The translations under genes were made by a program, and so were the position numbers. A stretch of DNA of 64,000 nucleotides, from positions 1 to 64,000 of the forward strand of contig JAQGEQ010000314.1 of NCBI GenBank assembly GCA_034620365.1. Reading direction: 5' to 3'. Positions 37,700 through 54,146 of this stretch are shown in pieces. Positions within the stretch are counted from its first letter, which is position 1. Each line of letters starts with the position of its first letter. This DNA is from Pegea sp. RAD2-039. Lineage: Eukaryota > Chordata > Thaliacea > Salpida > Salpidae. The notes under the pieces were generated by a model that saw nothing but the letters and a program-made list of their open reading frames with translations, did no database searches and was not told the DNA's origin.

Positions 37700-40600
37700 A
37701 TGGAAAAATTTGCAAAAAATTTTTCATCAAAAATTGAAATTTGTTTGAAAAAGGAATCTGAAAAAAATTTGATAATTTCGCAAGATTTTCAAGAAGGTCA
37801 GTTCCAAAGTTTTTCGCTCCGTCGCGTTACTAACCGATGACGTCATCGCCAACAGAGCACAGCGACATCGTGAAGACAAAAATGAGTGAAAATTTGCAAG
37901 GTTTGTGACAACAACATAAAAAATGACCGAAAAATTGTCAACATCGCTCGATGCGTGTTCAGCGATGCGAGACGAAAACGCGAAGATGAAACGCGAAATT
38001 TTTGAATTACTTCACGAAGCAGAAGAACTCCGAAAAACCATCGAAGATAAAGAACTCCAACTTCGCGAGTTTATCACTGAATTTCATCAACAAACAAAAG
38101 TGATGACGTCACTAAGTAGTGATGACGTCATCGATAACTAAGTGTGATGACGTCACAGGAAAACGAAGAACAAATTCGCGAATCTGAAACTGAACGTCGC
38201 CGTTTATTGAAAGAACGAAACGAACTCCGACGCGATTGCGATGCTTACGTCATCAACATCGACTCATTACGTCATCAATTGACTCTCAGTGAGCAACGAT
38301 CACGTGAACAAGACGCTGAAATATTAACAGTAAGTGATGACGTCATGATCTTGTGTTTGTGACGTCAGCGATGCGCGCAGCTTCGACAACTTTGCAATCA
38401 AAGTGGACAAAAACGAAAATCTACTTACATTATGACGTCAGTAGCTGATGACGTCATCACATCACGAAACACAGGTTTGAAATCGTTAATGTTGCTGATT
38501 ACGTCATCATTTTATTAACAGGTGTCAACGATGTAGTGACGTCACCAACAATAGCTGCATCATCTACAAACATAATGACGTCATCAACGCCATTAGTGAT
38601 GACATCATCAGCTCACGTTGGTGACGTCATTCATCAAAATATGATGACATCATCACCAACAAATGGACATAGTGGCGACCATTCATCCGTATCATCAAAT
38701 GATGACGTCATTCACATCGAAACAGAAGTGACGTCATCAACAACTCGATTACGTCATCAAGGACTCGTACAATCGTTGTCAGGATCACTTTCAAGAGCTT
38801 TTAAACGTCATCGCAACTCTTCTCGTAAAAGTCTCGATGTGTCACGTAAGAATCGATGATGACGTCATCACTTGTCAGATTGGTTTGTTTTGTAGATGAA
38901 CTGGTTGTCAACCAATCACCATCACCAGTTGCTCACGTGTTCATGACGTCACAGGATAATAAAAAGAATATTTTGGAGTCAATTTCAAATGTTTTAATGA
39001 TCAAGTAAGTGATGACGTCACATATTGTTGATGACGTCACATGTTACTGATGACGTCATGTTTTAGTTGGAAAGCACAAGACGTAGCAGTTTGGTTAGAG
39101 CTTCATTTGCATATGTCGCAATATGTTAGAGAATCAATTGAAAATGTAAAAAGTGGAAAAGTAAGATTTGAAATCGATGATGACGTCATCAATTTAACAT
39201 ATGACGTCATCAACAGGTTCTGTTAGGGTTAAGTGAAAATGAAATTGAACGAGAACTGAAAATGGAGAATTTTTTTCATCGAAGAAAGCTTCTTCTGGCT
39301 CTAAACGAACTTCGAACAACAACTTTAAAGTAAGCCCCAAAAAAGTGCCCCAAAAAAAGTGCCCCATAAAGTAAGCCCTAAAAAAGTGCCCCAAAAAAGT
39401 GCCCCAAAAAAAGTGCCCCAAAAAAAGTGCCCCAAAAAAGTGCCCCAAAAATAGTGCCCCAAAAACACCTCCCTAAAAACTTTCATTGTCATAGCAACAT
39501 ATCACCAGCTGGTCAACTGGATCATTGGTGGATCAGTGATCGTTGGTTGAGTGATTTGTCGATGACGCAATACTCGCCGAAGTTTCGCGAACATCTCATT
39601 GATGGCAGGATGTTATCGGGTTTAAGTAAAAAAGAAATCGAAAAAAATTTCGGAATTTCAAATAAATTGCATCAAGAATCATTGATGTGCGGAATAAAGT
39701 TGCTTCAAATCTTCAATTTCGATATTAAAGTGAGTGACGTCGTCAGTTGACACGTCATCGTGTTTGTGACATCATCGGTTGTAGAGATTAGAGGAACGAA
39801 GAAGAATAAATGATGATTCAGATGTTTTAGTTTGGAATTCACAACGAGTTATGGAGTGGATAAAATCGATTGATTTAAAAGGTTTCATCACTTTCTGATC
39901 TTCATCACTTCCTGATCCTCATCACTCCCTGATCTTCATCACTTCCTGATCCTCATCACTTCCTGATCCTCATCACTTCCTGATCTTCATCACTTTCTGA
40001 TCTTCATCACTTCCTGATCCTCATCACTTCCTGATCCTCATCACTTCCTGATCTTCATCACTTTCTGATCCTCATCACTTCCTGATCTTCATCACTTTCT
40101 GATCCTCATCACTTCCTGATCCTCATCACTTCCTGATCCTCATCACTTCCTGATCTTCATCACTTTCTGATCCTCATCACTTCCTGATCCTCATCACTTC
40201 CTGATCCTCATCACTTCCTGATCTTCATCACTCCCTGATCTTCATCACTCCCTGATCTTCATCACTTCCTGATCTTCATCACTTCCTGATCTTCATCACT
40301 TCCTGATCCTCATCACTTCCTGATCTTCATCACTTCCTGATCTTCATCACTTCCTGATCCTCATCACTTCCTGATCCTCATCACTTCCTGATCTTCATCA
40401 CTTTCTGATCTTCATCACTTCCTGATCTTCATCACTTCCTGATCCTCATCACTTCCTGATCCTCATCACTTCCTGATCTTCATCACTTTCTGATCCTCAT
40501 CACTTCCTGATCCTCATCACTTCCTGATCCTCATCACTTCCTGATCTTCATCACTCCCTGATCTTCATCACTCCCTGATCTTCATCACTTCCTGATCTTC

Positions 40601-41234
40601 ATCACTTCCTGATCTTCATCACTTCCTGATCCTCATCACTTCCTGATCCTCATCACTCCTTGATCCTCATCACTCCTTTATCCTCATCACTTCCTGATCC
40701 TCATCACTTCCTGATCTTCATCACTCCCTGATCCTCATCACTTCCTGATCTTCATCACTTCCTGATCTTCATCACTTTCTGATCCTCATCACTTCCTGAT
40801 CTTCATCACTTCCTGATCCTCATCACTTCCTGATCTTCATCACTCCCTGATCCTCATCACTTCCTACAGAATACTCATCGAATCTTCGCAACTCCGGTAT
40901 CCACGGAGCACTTCTCGCGTTACATCCGCGATTTCCTGCTGACGTCATCGCCGACCATCTCCGGATTCCAATCAACAAATCTTCTGTTCGAAGACATCTA
41001 ACCTCAGAAGTTGAAGCTCTTCTAAAAACAGCGCACGACGCGATCGAGGAAGACTTGTTGCTAGGCGACGATCGCAAGTTCTTCGTCAGAGCTTCAAGTC
41101 AACGCTCCAAACGAAGTCTTCGCGTAATTCAGAGTTTCTAAATCAATTTTTTAGAAAATTTTTTTACTTTTTTTCAGTCTTCAATCAGCCGAAGCATCAG
41201 TCGATCTCTCCGTGACAACATCACAAAATCATGA
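37700..41234 (+). CDS. KAZN: Kazrin (KAZN): coiled coil plus three SAM domains
   Basis: Thirteen exons: 37700-37796, 37856-37900, 37963-38099, 38159-38329, 38369-38474, 38522-38845, 38896-39004, 39067-39160, 39217-39329, 39495-39729, 39785-39881, 40870-41123, 41178-41234; 612 residues. Kazrin is a cytoplasmic scaffold for desmosomes, actin and endosomes. The coiled coil (~45-155) includes LQAM and LQLREFITEF as in human kazrin. Then comes a Ser/Thr-rich linker where octamers encode MTSS and DDVI, followed by a basic patch (SRAFKRHRNSSRKSLD). SAM1 (~331-398) has ENVKSGKVLLGLSENEIERE, SAM2 (~399-477) has LIDGRMLSGLSKKEIEK, SAM3 (~488-560) has NSGIHGALLALHPRF. The first exon may not be the true start. 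Stop TGA lies inside an octamer (TCA TGA CGTCA). Intron 11 is a 1-kb minisatellite. Confidence 0.93.
39330..39475. repeat. Short GTGCCCCAAAAA repeat in kazrin intron 9
   Basis: About ten degenerate 12-15-bp units of AAAAAGTGCCCC or AAAGTAAGCCCC starting at the donor itself (GTAAGCCCC). The donor sequence resembles the repeat unit, so the array may have expanded from the splice site. Confidence 0.85.
39885..40866. repeat. 17-bp minisatellite filling kazrin intron 11
   Basis: About 57 copies of TCATCACTTCCTGATCC or the TT variant, occupying the entire intron between exons 11 and 12 except for the splice signals. Longer blocks recur (40090-40260 resembles 40440-40620), indicating block duplication. 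No octamer. Confidence 0.95.
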
Positions 41235-41623
41235 CGTCATCAAGCTCTATTTACTGTGTTGCGATGACGTCATCGCCTTTTTTCGACGCAACAATAATTA
41301 CAAATTTATACAAAAAAATTTCTTCGTTTTAATTTTATTGAAGTTGACGTCACAGAAATATGACGTAATGACAAAATCATGACGTCAGCAAAACTTAAAA
41401 ATTGAAATGATGACGTCAGCAAGACTTAATAATAGAAATGATGACGTCAGCAAGACTTAAAATTTGAAATCATGACGTCAGCAAAACTTAAAAATTGAAA
41501 TGATGACGTCAGCAAGACTTAATAATAGAAATGATGACGTCATGACGTCAGCAAAACTTAAAATTTGAAATGATGACGTCAGCAAGACTTAAAAATGAGA
41601 AATGATGACGTCATGACGTGAAA
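41235..41623. repeat. Octamer array between convergent kazrin and CFAP100 3' ends
   Basis: From about 41380 to 41615, roughly seven copies of a ~31-bp unit with ATGATGACGTCAGCAA followed by GACTTAA and an A-rich spacer. The rest is AT-rich with isolated octamers. It presumably makes up the overlapping 3' flanks of the two genes. Confidence 0.85.
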
Positions 41624-44600
41624 TCACGTGAAGAAGAACGCTTCTTCTTCTTCTTTACTTTTTTCTTCTTCTTTTCTTCGAGATTCATTTTGTTTTCTTT
41701 GCGGAGGTTCTGATCTGAAAACCAGCTTCTTTCCTCTCTGTAAAAAGTCAATGACGTCATCAATTCATCTCGATGATGACGTCACCTTTCTTTGTGGATC
41801 ACTCTTTGCTCTTTCAAGAGCTTTTCGGACACGTTCTTCTTGATGTAGCTTCTGTTGGATGATTTTTTCTTCTCGAATTCGGACGCGGCGTTGACGCTCC
41901 TTCGCTTTCTCAGCGCTTTCAACCAATTCACTCGGCATCGAGTCGATGACGTCAAAAAGCTCTTCTAATCGGTTTTCGATTGATGTCAACATTTGTAGAG
42001 TGTTGATATTTGCTTCGTTGTCACCAATGCAAGTTCTACAATGACGTCACAACAGTGATGACGTCATCAGCACTCGATTACTCACTGATAAACAGATTCA
42101 ACTTTCTTATTGAGTCTTTTTAGAGTCAGTTCTTGATCATCAGCCTTAAATTCTCCAAAGTTGAACATCTTACATTTCATCTCAAGTTGATCCGCTTTCT
42201 CTTCTTCTCGCGTAATCGTGTTCCTCATCATCGAAATTTGCATCTTCAATTGATCAGTTTGACGGTTCCTGCAAATGATACGTGTCACGTGGTTGTAATG
42301 TCATCATGTCACGTGGTTGCGACGTCATCATATCACGTGGTTGCGACGTCATCATATCACGTGGTTGCGATGTCATCATGTCACGTGGTTGCGACGTCAT
42401 CATGTCACGTGGTTGTGATGTCATCATGCCACGTGGTTGTGACGTCATCATGCCACGTGGTTGTGACGTCATCATGCCACGTGGTTGTGACGTCATCATG
42501 CCACGTGGTTGTGACGTCATCATGCCACGTGGTTGTGACGTCATCATGCCACGTGGTTGTAATGTCATCATGTCACGTGGTTGCGACGTCATCATGTCAC
42601 GTGGTTGTGATGTCATCATGCCACGTGGTTGTGACGTCATCATGCCACGTGGTTGTGATGTCATCATGTCACGTGGTTGTGATGTCATCATGTCACGTGG
42701 TTGTGATGTCATCATGTTATGACGTCACATATGGTGTTCTTACATTTTGTTTTTAGTAACTCGAAGGCTTTGTCGGATTTCTTCCATAGCTTCTTCAGTT
42801 TCTTGACTATTTGTAATTAAAGAAAGGTTATCTTCTTCCAATTCAAGAAAAATGTTTAGAAGTTGGTTTGGGTCGGTAAAATACAACTCCAGTTCCTAAA
42901 AACGACAAAAAAGTAAAAATAAATCAGTGTTAGAGGAAAACAGAAGTATTTAGCGAGTAGCTACAAGTCAAGGTGCTAAATTAAACAAAGTATCTGTACT
43001 TGAAGTGGGCCACAAGCCAAGACTAGAGATTATAGATTAAGATGTAAATCACAATATTCAAAAAAACTTTTTTTGAATTTAAATCATTTTATAAATCGAC
43101 TTTTGAAACATATTTTGAAAAAATTTCAAAAAACTAAAAACAAATCTTTTAAACAATTTCACTTTTTAAATTTCAACTACGTCATCAACTACATCATCAA
43201 CTACTTCATCAAATACATCATCAACTACATCATCAACTACATCATCAACTACATCATCAACTACATCATCAACTACATCATCAACTACTTCATCAACTAC
43301 ATCATCAACTACATCATCAACTACATCATCAACTACTTCATCAACTACATCATCAACTACTTCATCAACTACATTATCAACTACATCATCAACTACGTCA
43401 TCAACTACATCATCAATTACATCATCAACTACATCATCAACTACGTCATCAACTACATCATCAACTACATCATCAACTACATCATCAACTACATCATTAA
43501 CTATATCATCAACTACTTCATCAACTACATCATCAACTACATCATCAACTACATCATCAACTACTTCATCAACTACATCATCAACTACGTCATCAACTAC
43601 GTCATCAACTACTTCATTAACTACGTCATCAACTACATCATCAACTACGTCATCAACTACTTCAACAACTACTTCATCAACTACATCATCAACTACATCA
43701 TCAACTACTTCATCAACTACTTCATCAACTACTTCATTAACTACTTCATTAACTACTTCATCATCTACATTATCAACTACTTCATCAACTACATCATCAA
43801 CTACATCATCATCTACTTCATCAACTACATCATCAACTACATCATCAACTACTTCATCAACTACATCATCAACTACATCATCAACTACTTCATCAAATAC
43901 TTCATCAACTACTTCATCAACTAAATCATCAACTACTTCATCAACTACATCATCAACTACGTCATCAACTACATCATCAACTACATCATCAACTACTTCA
44001 TCAACTACATCATCAACTACATCATCAACTACTTCATCAACTACTTCATCAACTACTTCATCAACTACATCATCAACTAAATCATCAACTACATCATCAA
44101 CTACATCATCAACTACATCATCAACTACTTCATCAACTACATCATCAACTACATCATCAACTACTTCATCAAATACATCATCAACTACTTCATCAACTAC
44201 TTCATCAACTACATCATCAACTACATCATCAACTACATCATCAACTACATCATCAACTACTTCATCAACTACGTCATCAACTACTTCATCAACTACATCC
44301 TCAACTACTTCATCAACTACATCATCAACTACTTCATCAACTACATCATCAACTACTTCATCAACTACATCATCAACTACATCATCAACTACTTCATCAA
44401 CTACATCATCAACTACTTCATCAACTACATCATCAACTACATCATCAACTACATCATCAACTACATCATCAACTACTTCATCAACTACTTCATCAACTAC
44501 ATCATCAACTACATCATCAACTACATCATCAACTACTTCATCAACTACATCATCAACTATTTCATCAACTACTTCATCAACTACTTCATCAACTACTTCA

Positions 44601-46794
44601 TCAACTACATCATCAACTACTTCATCAACTACATCCTCAACTACATCCTCAACTACTTCATCAACTACATCCTCAACTACATCATCAACTACATCATCAA
44701 CTACTTCATCAACTACATCATCAACTACATCATCAACTACATCATCAACTACTTCATCAACTACATCATCAACTACTTCATCAACTACATCATCAACTAC
44801 ATCATCAACTACATCATCAACTACTTCATCAACTACATCATCAACTACTTCATCAACTACATCATCAACTACTTCATCAACTACTTCATCAACTACGTCA
44901 TCAACTACTTCATCAACTACATCCTCAACTACTTCATCAACTACATCCTCAACTACATCATCAACTACATCATCAACTACGTCATCACTTACTTCATCAC
45001 TTTCATCTTCTTGCATGTTCAGAGACACTGTATCCATCGATTGAACACTTTCATTATCAGGGTGACTACTACCACGTGATCCGCCCTTCAAATGGTGTCC
45101 ATGCCCACTTTTTACGCTCGCAGTACTTCTTCGACTACTTCGTGTCAAGTTTCGACGACTTGATGCCGAAGTTCCTACAAATATCTCGCGTTGATGACGT
45201 CACAAACGACGTGATAATTTACCTCTACGAGAAATTTGACTGAAATTTTGGTTTATCTTCGGCAACATCTGAAAAATAAACTTTATGAGGTTGTAGGTGG
45301 CGTGATGACGTCATCAGCACCTGAGGTGTTCGTAATCTCAACTTTTCCATTTTCGAATTCAGTTTTTGATCTTTCCATTCTTGAGGAGTTAATTTGTCGA
45401 GGAATTGTTTGTAGAGTAAATACTCCTGAGATCAAGCAAGATGATGAGGATCAAATAAGAAGATGAAGATCAAAATAAGAAGATGAAGATCAAATAAGAA
45501 GATGAAGATCAAATAAGAAGATGAAGATCAAAATAAGATGATGAAGATCAAATAAGAAGATGAAGATCAAAATAAGAAGATGAAGATCAAATAAGAAGAT
45601 GAAGATCAAATAAGAAGATGAAGATCAAAATAAGATGATGAAGATCAAAATAAGATGATGAAGATCAAATAAGATGATGAAGATCAAAATAAGATGATGA
45701 AGATCAAAATAAGATGATGAAGATCAAAATAAGAAGATGAAGATCAAAATAAGATGATGAAGATCAAAATAAGATGATGAAGATCAAATAAGAAGATGAA
45801 GATCAAAATAAGAAGATGAGGATCAAAATAAGAAGATGAGGATCAAAATAAGAAGATGAGGATCAAAATAAGATGATGAAGATCTTACTTTTAATGTTTC
45901 TTCATGTTTAGAAATTTCGCTTTTGATAGCCATCAAAGCAACATTACTTTTTTTGATGTCAAAAATTTTTTCTAATTTAGATTTGGTTTCAATTTCAGCG
46001 TTTTTTATCGCTTCAACTGAATTTCTGTCATTTTCTTTTAAAAATTCATCAAACATTGAGGCATCTTCTTCTAAATATTGTTCAGCTTTCTCTAATTTCT
46101 TTTCTTCAATAATTGCAAGCTCTTCTAGTTTTTTCATTTCATCTTTTTTAACTCTTAATGAATACTGAACAAGAAACATCTCACGTTTCTTGTTCACATA
46201 CTCTTTCAAATTTTCACGGTCCACGCTTCTATCAGCTAAAAATAATCGAAATGGTTTTCAATTTTTTTGAATTTTAATTTTCTGACCTCTAGTAACTTGT
46301 AAAACCCAGTTTTTATCTTCAACTTTTTCTTCTTCTTCTAATTCTACCTCTAAAGCTTTTTTTCTTGTATTTCCAAACCCTCCTGATACTTTTGAAGAAT
46401 AAGTTTGTTTTTCCCAGATTGGTAACTTTGCTTGACGTTCTCTTTCCTAAAAAGTGTTTCCAATCTAATTTTTTTAAATCTTATTTATCAAATAACCTCT
46501 TTTATTTTATTTCTTTGTTCATCTCGAAGCACAAAGATGTCCTGATCAGCAGGAACCTTAAATGGATTTTGATCTTCTGGTAAAGAGTTTATCTGAACTT
46601 TCATTTCCATTTCACTGTCTGCATCATTAAACATTTTATTATTTGCTGATTTGTTGATTTTATTTAAAATTTAAAATAGAAAATCTAATTTTAAAAAGAA
46701 ATTTTATTTGAAATTTACTTTTTATTGAATAATTCGAAGATGTAAGAGCTAAATCCATTTTTTCTTCCTTAGGCTTTGAAATTGTTGTAGACAT
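41624..46794 (-). CDS. CFAP100: CFAP100 (CCDC37), axonemal protein with a ~600-residue DDVV repeat
   Basis: Eleven exons: 46719-46794, 46497-46645, 46287-46446, 45889-46235, 45321-45425, 45223-45268, 43181-45174, 42744-42895, 42086-42268, 41786-42035, 41624-41737; 1191 residues (human about 611). CFAP100 pairs with CFAP73 in the MIA complex linking inner dynein arm f/I1. Family strings in order: NPFKVPADQDIFVLRDEQRN, TYSSKVS, EYVNKKREMFLVQYSLRVKK, DASMFDEFLKENDRNSVEAI, LDKLTPQEWKD, ELYFTDPNQLLNIFLELEED, MFNFGEFKADDQE, RRVRIREEKI, and the terminus EEEEAFFFT. Between the SRR/Ser-rich segment and ELYFTDP, residues ~358-959 are about 150 tetrapeptides DDVV/DEVV from a 12-bp repeat with no stop codon. 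The 3' splice donor of that exon is ambiguous because each unit contains GTAGTT. Introns 4 and 8 are minisatellites. Confidence 0.94.
42286..42718. repeat. 24-bp minisatellite in CFAP100 intron 8
   Basis: About 18 copies of a 24-bp unit: CACGTGGTTG, then TGACGTCATCATG or a TGATGTCATC variant. It contains CACGTG and a near-octamer. It lies between the exons ending in KNK and starting in NRQTDQ. All six frames are open across much of it; these are not genes. Confidence 0.94.
43181..44992 (-). repeat. 12-bp coding repeat (GATGATGTAGTT)n in CFAP100
   Basis: About 150 copies on the minus strand reading GAT GA(T/A/C) GTA GTT, giving D-D/E-V-V. Substitutions hit almost only the sixth base (D to E) and leave the frame open across 1.8 kb. 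Units with GATGACGTAGTT are one step from the GATGACGTCATC octamer context, which could be its origin. The repeat lies wholly inside exon 7. Confidence 0.95.
45445..45885. repeat. 19-20-bp minisatellite in CFAP100 intron 4
   Basis: About 22 copies of AGATCAAAATAAGAAGATGA or variants with AAATAAG and GATGATG. It occupies the intron between exons 4 and 5. It resembles the 11-bp AGAAGAAGATC repeat at 1-218 in composition. Confidence 0.93.
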
Positions 46795-48194
46795 TTTAAT
46801 TATTTCAAAAAATTTTGCTTTTTGTCCTAAAAAACTAAAATAGAAATTTAATGCTTAAAACTAATTTGAAAAATGTTTTTTTTTTTAGCTAAATTTTTTC
46901 GGATTAAAAAATTATATATTTAAAGAATATTTTGTTAATTTGTAACAATTTAGAAAAGCCCCTCTAAGCAATTTTTACAATTAAAATAATAATTAATAAT
47001 AATAAAAACCATTCGTATCTTTATAAAAAAATTATAATAACAATTTTTTATTAGACAATATTTTATTAAAAATAAAAAACTTTTGCTTTAACCGAAAACT
47101 AGTAACTTAAAATAATTTTTCTCAAAAATAAGTTTTGAGTTTGTAAGGCATTGTCAATAGCAACGGTTTGAGTCACAAGAGGCGATAAAGAATGAGTTTA
47201 AATTGTCCTAATTTAATTCTGGTTTAAAATAATTTGTAAAAAAGTAAAAATAAATATAACAACTTTTTTTAACTTAACATTTTTATATTTATGATTATTT
47301 TATGAGTTTTATTTGTTATTTCCTACAAATTATTATTGCTGATAACAGTTTGTAAATACCAACTTATTAAAAGCTTTTGTATTTAAACACTTGAAAAATA
47401 TGTTGCTGATTATTAAAAAATACTGATCACAACAAACATCTTGAAATAGTTTAAATCAACACAACAATTCAATTCAGATATTTAAAGTAGTAACAAATAA
47501 ATTTACCAAAGTCAACATAACTACTATAACTACAAACTAATCACAAAAATAAACAATATATATGTTGTGTATAAGTTTTAGATACATGAAAAATATTGAT
47601 AAAGATAATAAGGGTTAGTAGAAATTAAAAACACTAATTAAAAAAGTTCTTATCTAAGAGTTCCTTAAAATATTATCGCTTCAATTTATTTTGTTATTTA
47701 TAATTTCTTTTTTATATTTTTGAATATTAAGTGATAATATTTTTATCAGAATCTTCAAGTTGTTCTGTGAACCCAAAAAATATCTGAGATTAAATTTAAC
47801 AAATTAAAAATATTGTGGTTTAAATTAAAAATATCTAAATTCTATTTATCTGAAATATTTTAATTTTTTAAACATCATTTTTTTAATATCTCCGATAAAT
47901 TTTTATTATTTTTTATTAACACTCCCTAGCTCTAGCTAGCGGACATTTTTTTAGCTGATTTTGTTGAAAATCGAAAATTTAATTTTAATTACTTTTATTA
48001 ATTTGACTTTTTTTATTTTTAAATATTTTTATGATTTCCTTTTTTCTGTCACATTTTTTTTCTAACTGTTTTTCTTTTTGTCAAAATTTCAAATTTGTTG
48101 CTTTTAAAATGCTTTTAATTATCTGAAAAACAGAAAATAAACTAATAGAAAAAAATACACTTAAAAAGTCGGTGACACAAAAAAGCGAAAGTGA
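46795..48194. other. AT-rich region upstream of CFAP100
   Basis: No gene recognised; strongly A/T. It carries the CFAP100 promoter and the 3' flank of the kinase gene. No convincing X-box was found; the closest is GTCAATAGCAAC at about 47155. Confidence 0.5.
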
Positions 48195-51524
<3,330 letters not shown>

Positions 51525-54146
51525 TTTATAAAACTTTAACTAAAAATTAAATTATAATAAAAATTAATTCTAAAAATCTATACGAAAAATGTCCTATAAA
51601 AATTTTTAAAAATATAATTTTTAATATATCAATATTTGAAAATTTTATTTATTAATTCAAATATTTAACTAATAAAGATATTTATGACGTCATAAAAAAA
51701 GAGTTTTATAGTAATTGTATTTACTATTTTCTTAATTCTGTTAATATTCTATATATAAAAAAAAATATTATTTCAAAATAATTAAAAGTATAACTACATA
51801 TTCATAAAAACCTGTGAAAAAATATTCTTATAACAGATAATAATAATAAAGTAGAAAAACTAGAAACTCTCATCTTATCAGCAATCTTTTTGATAATTAG
51901 AAGATAATAACAATAATAATAATAATAGAGATAAACTAAGATATCTCTTATATTAATAATGATTTTAGATAATAAAACATAAAAAGTAAAATATATCTTA
52001 AGTAAATTATAAAGTTTTTCAACTGTTATATCTAATTATAATTTTAAAATGCTGAAAATAAAATATTTTAAGATTATTAATCATTCATTAAAGATATGAT
52101 AAAGTTAACAATATCAAAAAATTAACAACTTAAATTTAATATTAATTTAATACAAATTAAAAATAAAGAATTACATTAAAAAGTTGATAAATAAATTATT
52201 CATATAAGTTTTTAATAATTATGAGATAAAAGGTTTTAAAAGAAAGTTTTGAATTTAATTTCATTCAGAAAAATTCAAAAAAAGTCTAGATGAAAGAGTC
52301 ACATGGGAAATAAATTTCTGATGTTTTCATCAAAATCAAATTTTTAAAGTTTCAAATCTTTATAAAATGTGAATATAAAAAATTTCATAATTTTAATAAC
52401 TTTGAATAATAATAATTATTCAAAAATAAATGATAATTATTATTAAAAATAATAATAATAAGTTGAGTTTCTTGTTGACAAGTAAAGAAAACTTTGATAA
52501 TTTTATTTTTAAAAGCTTGGACTTAAAACCACAAAATAAATCAATTTTATTTTTTAAACAAAGTTCTTAAAAAAAGATTATATTGAAATATAAAAACAAA
52601 AAGTTGATATTTAACCATCTAAAGGTTATGTTAAATACTAGAAATAACAACTAATAAGTCTGTTTAACAAATAATATGAAAGAAATAAAAGCTTGAATTT
52701 AAATAATATATAAAAAAAGATTAATTAAAAGAAATTACTTTTGAAATATACTAAGTAAGAATTGAATTTTATTAAAAAATTGAACAGAAAGTACATTGAT
52801 TGAAAAATTTAAATTACATTATCAATCAAAAATAATACAAGTCAAAATTTAAAATATCAATTAAACAATAAATTATGAAGAAAAATACATTTTGAAAATG
52901 CACAATTAAGACAGAAAATTCTAATTTAAATTAAAGAAGTAGCAACTGATAAATTGTTATTGTATAATTTTAATCTCGTATACTTTGCAGGCCCTAGCTG
53001 AGAAAGAAATTATTGAAGGCTCGTCATTCAGTTCACTTAATAAAAGTGATAGAAATAAATTATTTGAAAATTATATTATTAGTAAAAAAAGCTAAAATCA
53101 ATATTTTGTACTAAACAAAAACTCCATTAAGTCTTTAAAATAAATGAATTATTTTTTTCTTGAATCACCTAATAAATTAAATAAATAGATTACTGAAACA
53201 TTATAAACCAACAAAAATTTTTGAACAAAGTATCATCAATAACTTTAAAAATATTAATTATCACTTCAAAAATAATGATTTATACTAATATTTATCACAG
53301 CTTATAATAATTAATTCTATTATAGCTTAATAAAAGCTAAAGTTTTTGAAACTATTTTGATTATAATTTGATCTTTTTTTTAGATTTCGTGCATGCCGTA
53401 TTGAAATGTGACTTAATTAGAAAATATTTTTGAAAAAGTTTAAAAGTCTGTTGGAAATTTGTCTTAAAGTTAAATTGATTACTATCATATGTTTTATTTT
53501 ATCTATGAAACTAAGTGACATGCCATATTGAAATGCATTCTTAAAACGTTATTTTTGCTAGAAGTGTTAATTACTAGTAATGTTGACTGTCACTAAAAAC
53601 TGCAAGACTAACGTTCGAACTTAATTAGAAGCCTAAAAAAGTTCTTTATTTCATACATTAATCTAAAAAACACTAATTCTTAGATGTATAATTCAATTAA
53701 TGATGATAATAATTTAAAGTAGAACTCTTATCTTATATACCTATGATGTTATTCATAACCTCTTTGAAATATCTAATTTTTTAATTGTGTAAAACTCATT
53801 GAGTCAAATTTCTTCGAATTAAAGTTGGGAACTTATGATTTTATATTTAATTTTATAAAATAATGATTAAAACTTATTAACAATTTTCATAGAAATTTCT
53901 ATTTAAAGTTTTCAAATTTTTTTTCCAAAAAATTATAAAACATTTTTTAAACAAAACCAGTTTTGGCCGAATAAATTAATAACAAAAACAAATTTATTTA
54001 TTTTTTTGTTTATTTTTTAAATCAAGCTGTTTTCACATTCTAATACTCAAACTAAAAAATAATTGAGACGATAATTTGGCAAAATAATTAAAAATGAAAT
54101 CATAAAGATGACGTCACTAAAAAGACGCATTAATGACGTTATCGAT
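51525..54146. other. AT-rich intergenic desert
   Basis: 2.6 kb with almost no octamers (one at about 51684) and no splice- or homology-supported frame. A short duplicated phrase (catgccgtattgaaatg / catgccatattgaaatg) occurs near 53390 and 53520. Confidence 0.6.

Noticed and set aside
42133..42756. Long open frames on both strands across the 24-bp array (200 and 150 residues)
   Set aside because: The period is a multiple of three, so several frames stay open; the array lies between well-supported CFAP100 exons and is intronic.
43073..43924. Plus-strand 283-residue frame rich in Asn/Tyr/Ile
   Set aside because: Antisense shadow of the 12-bp CFAP100 coding repeat; no start context or homology.
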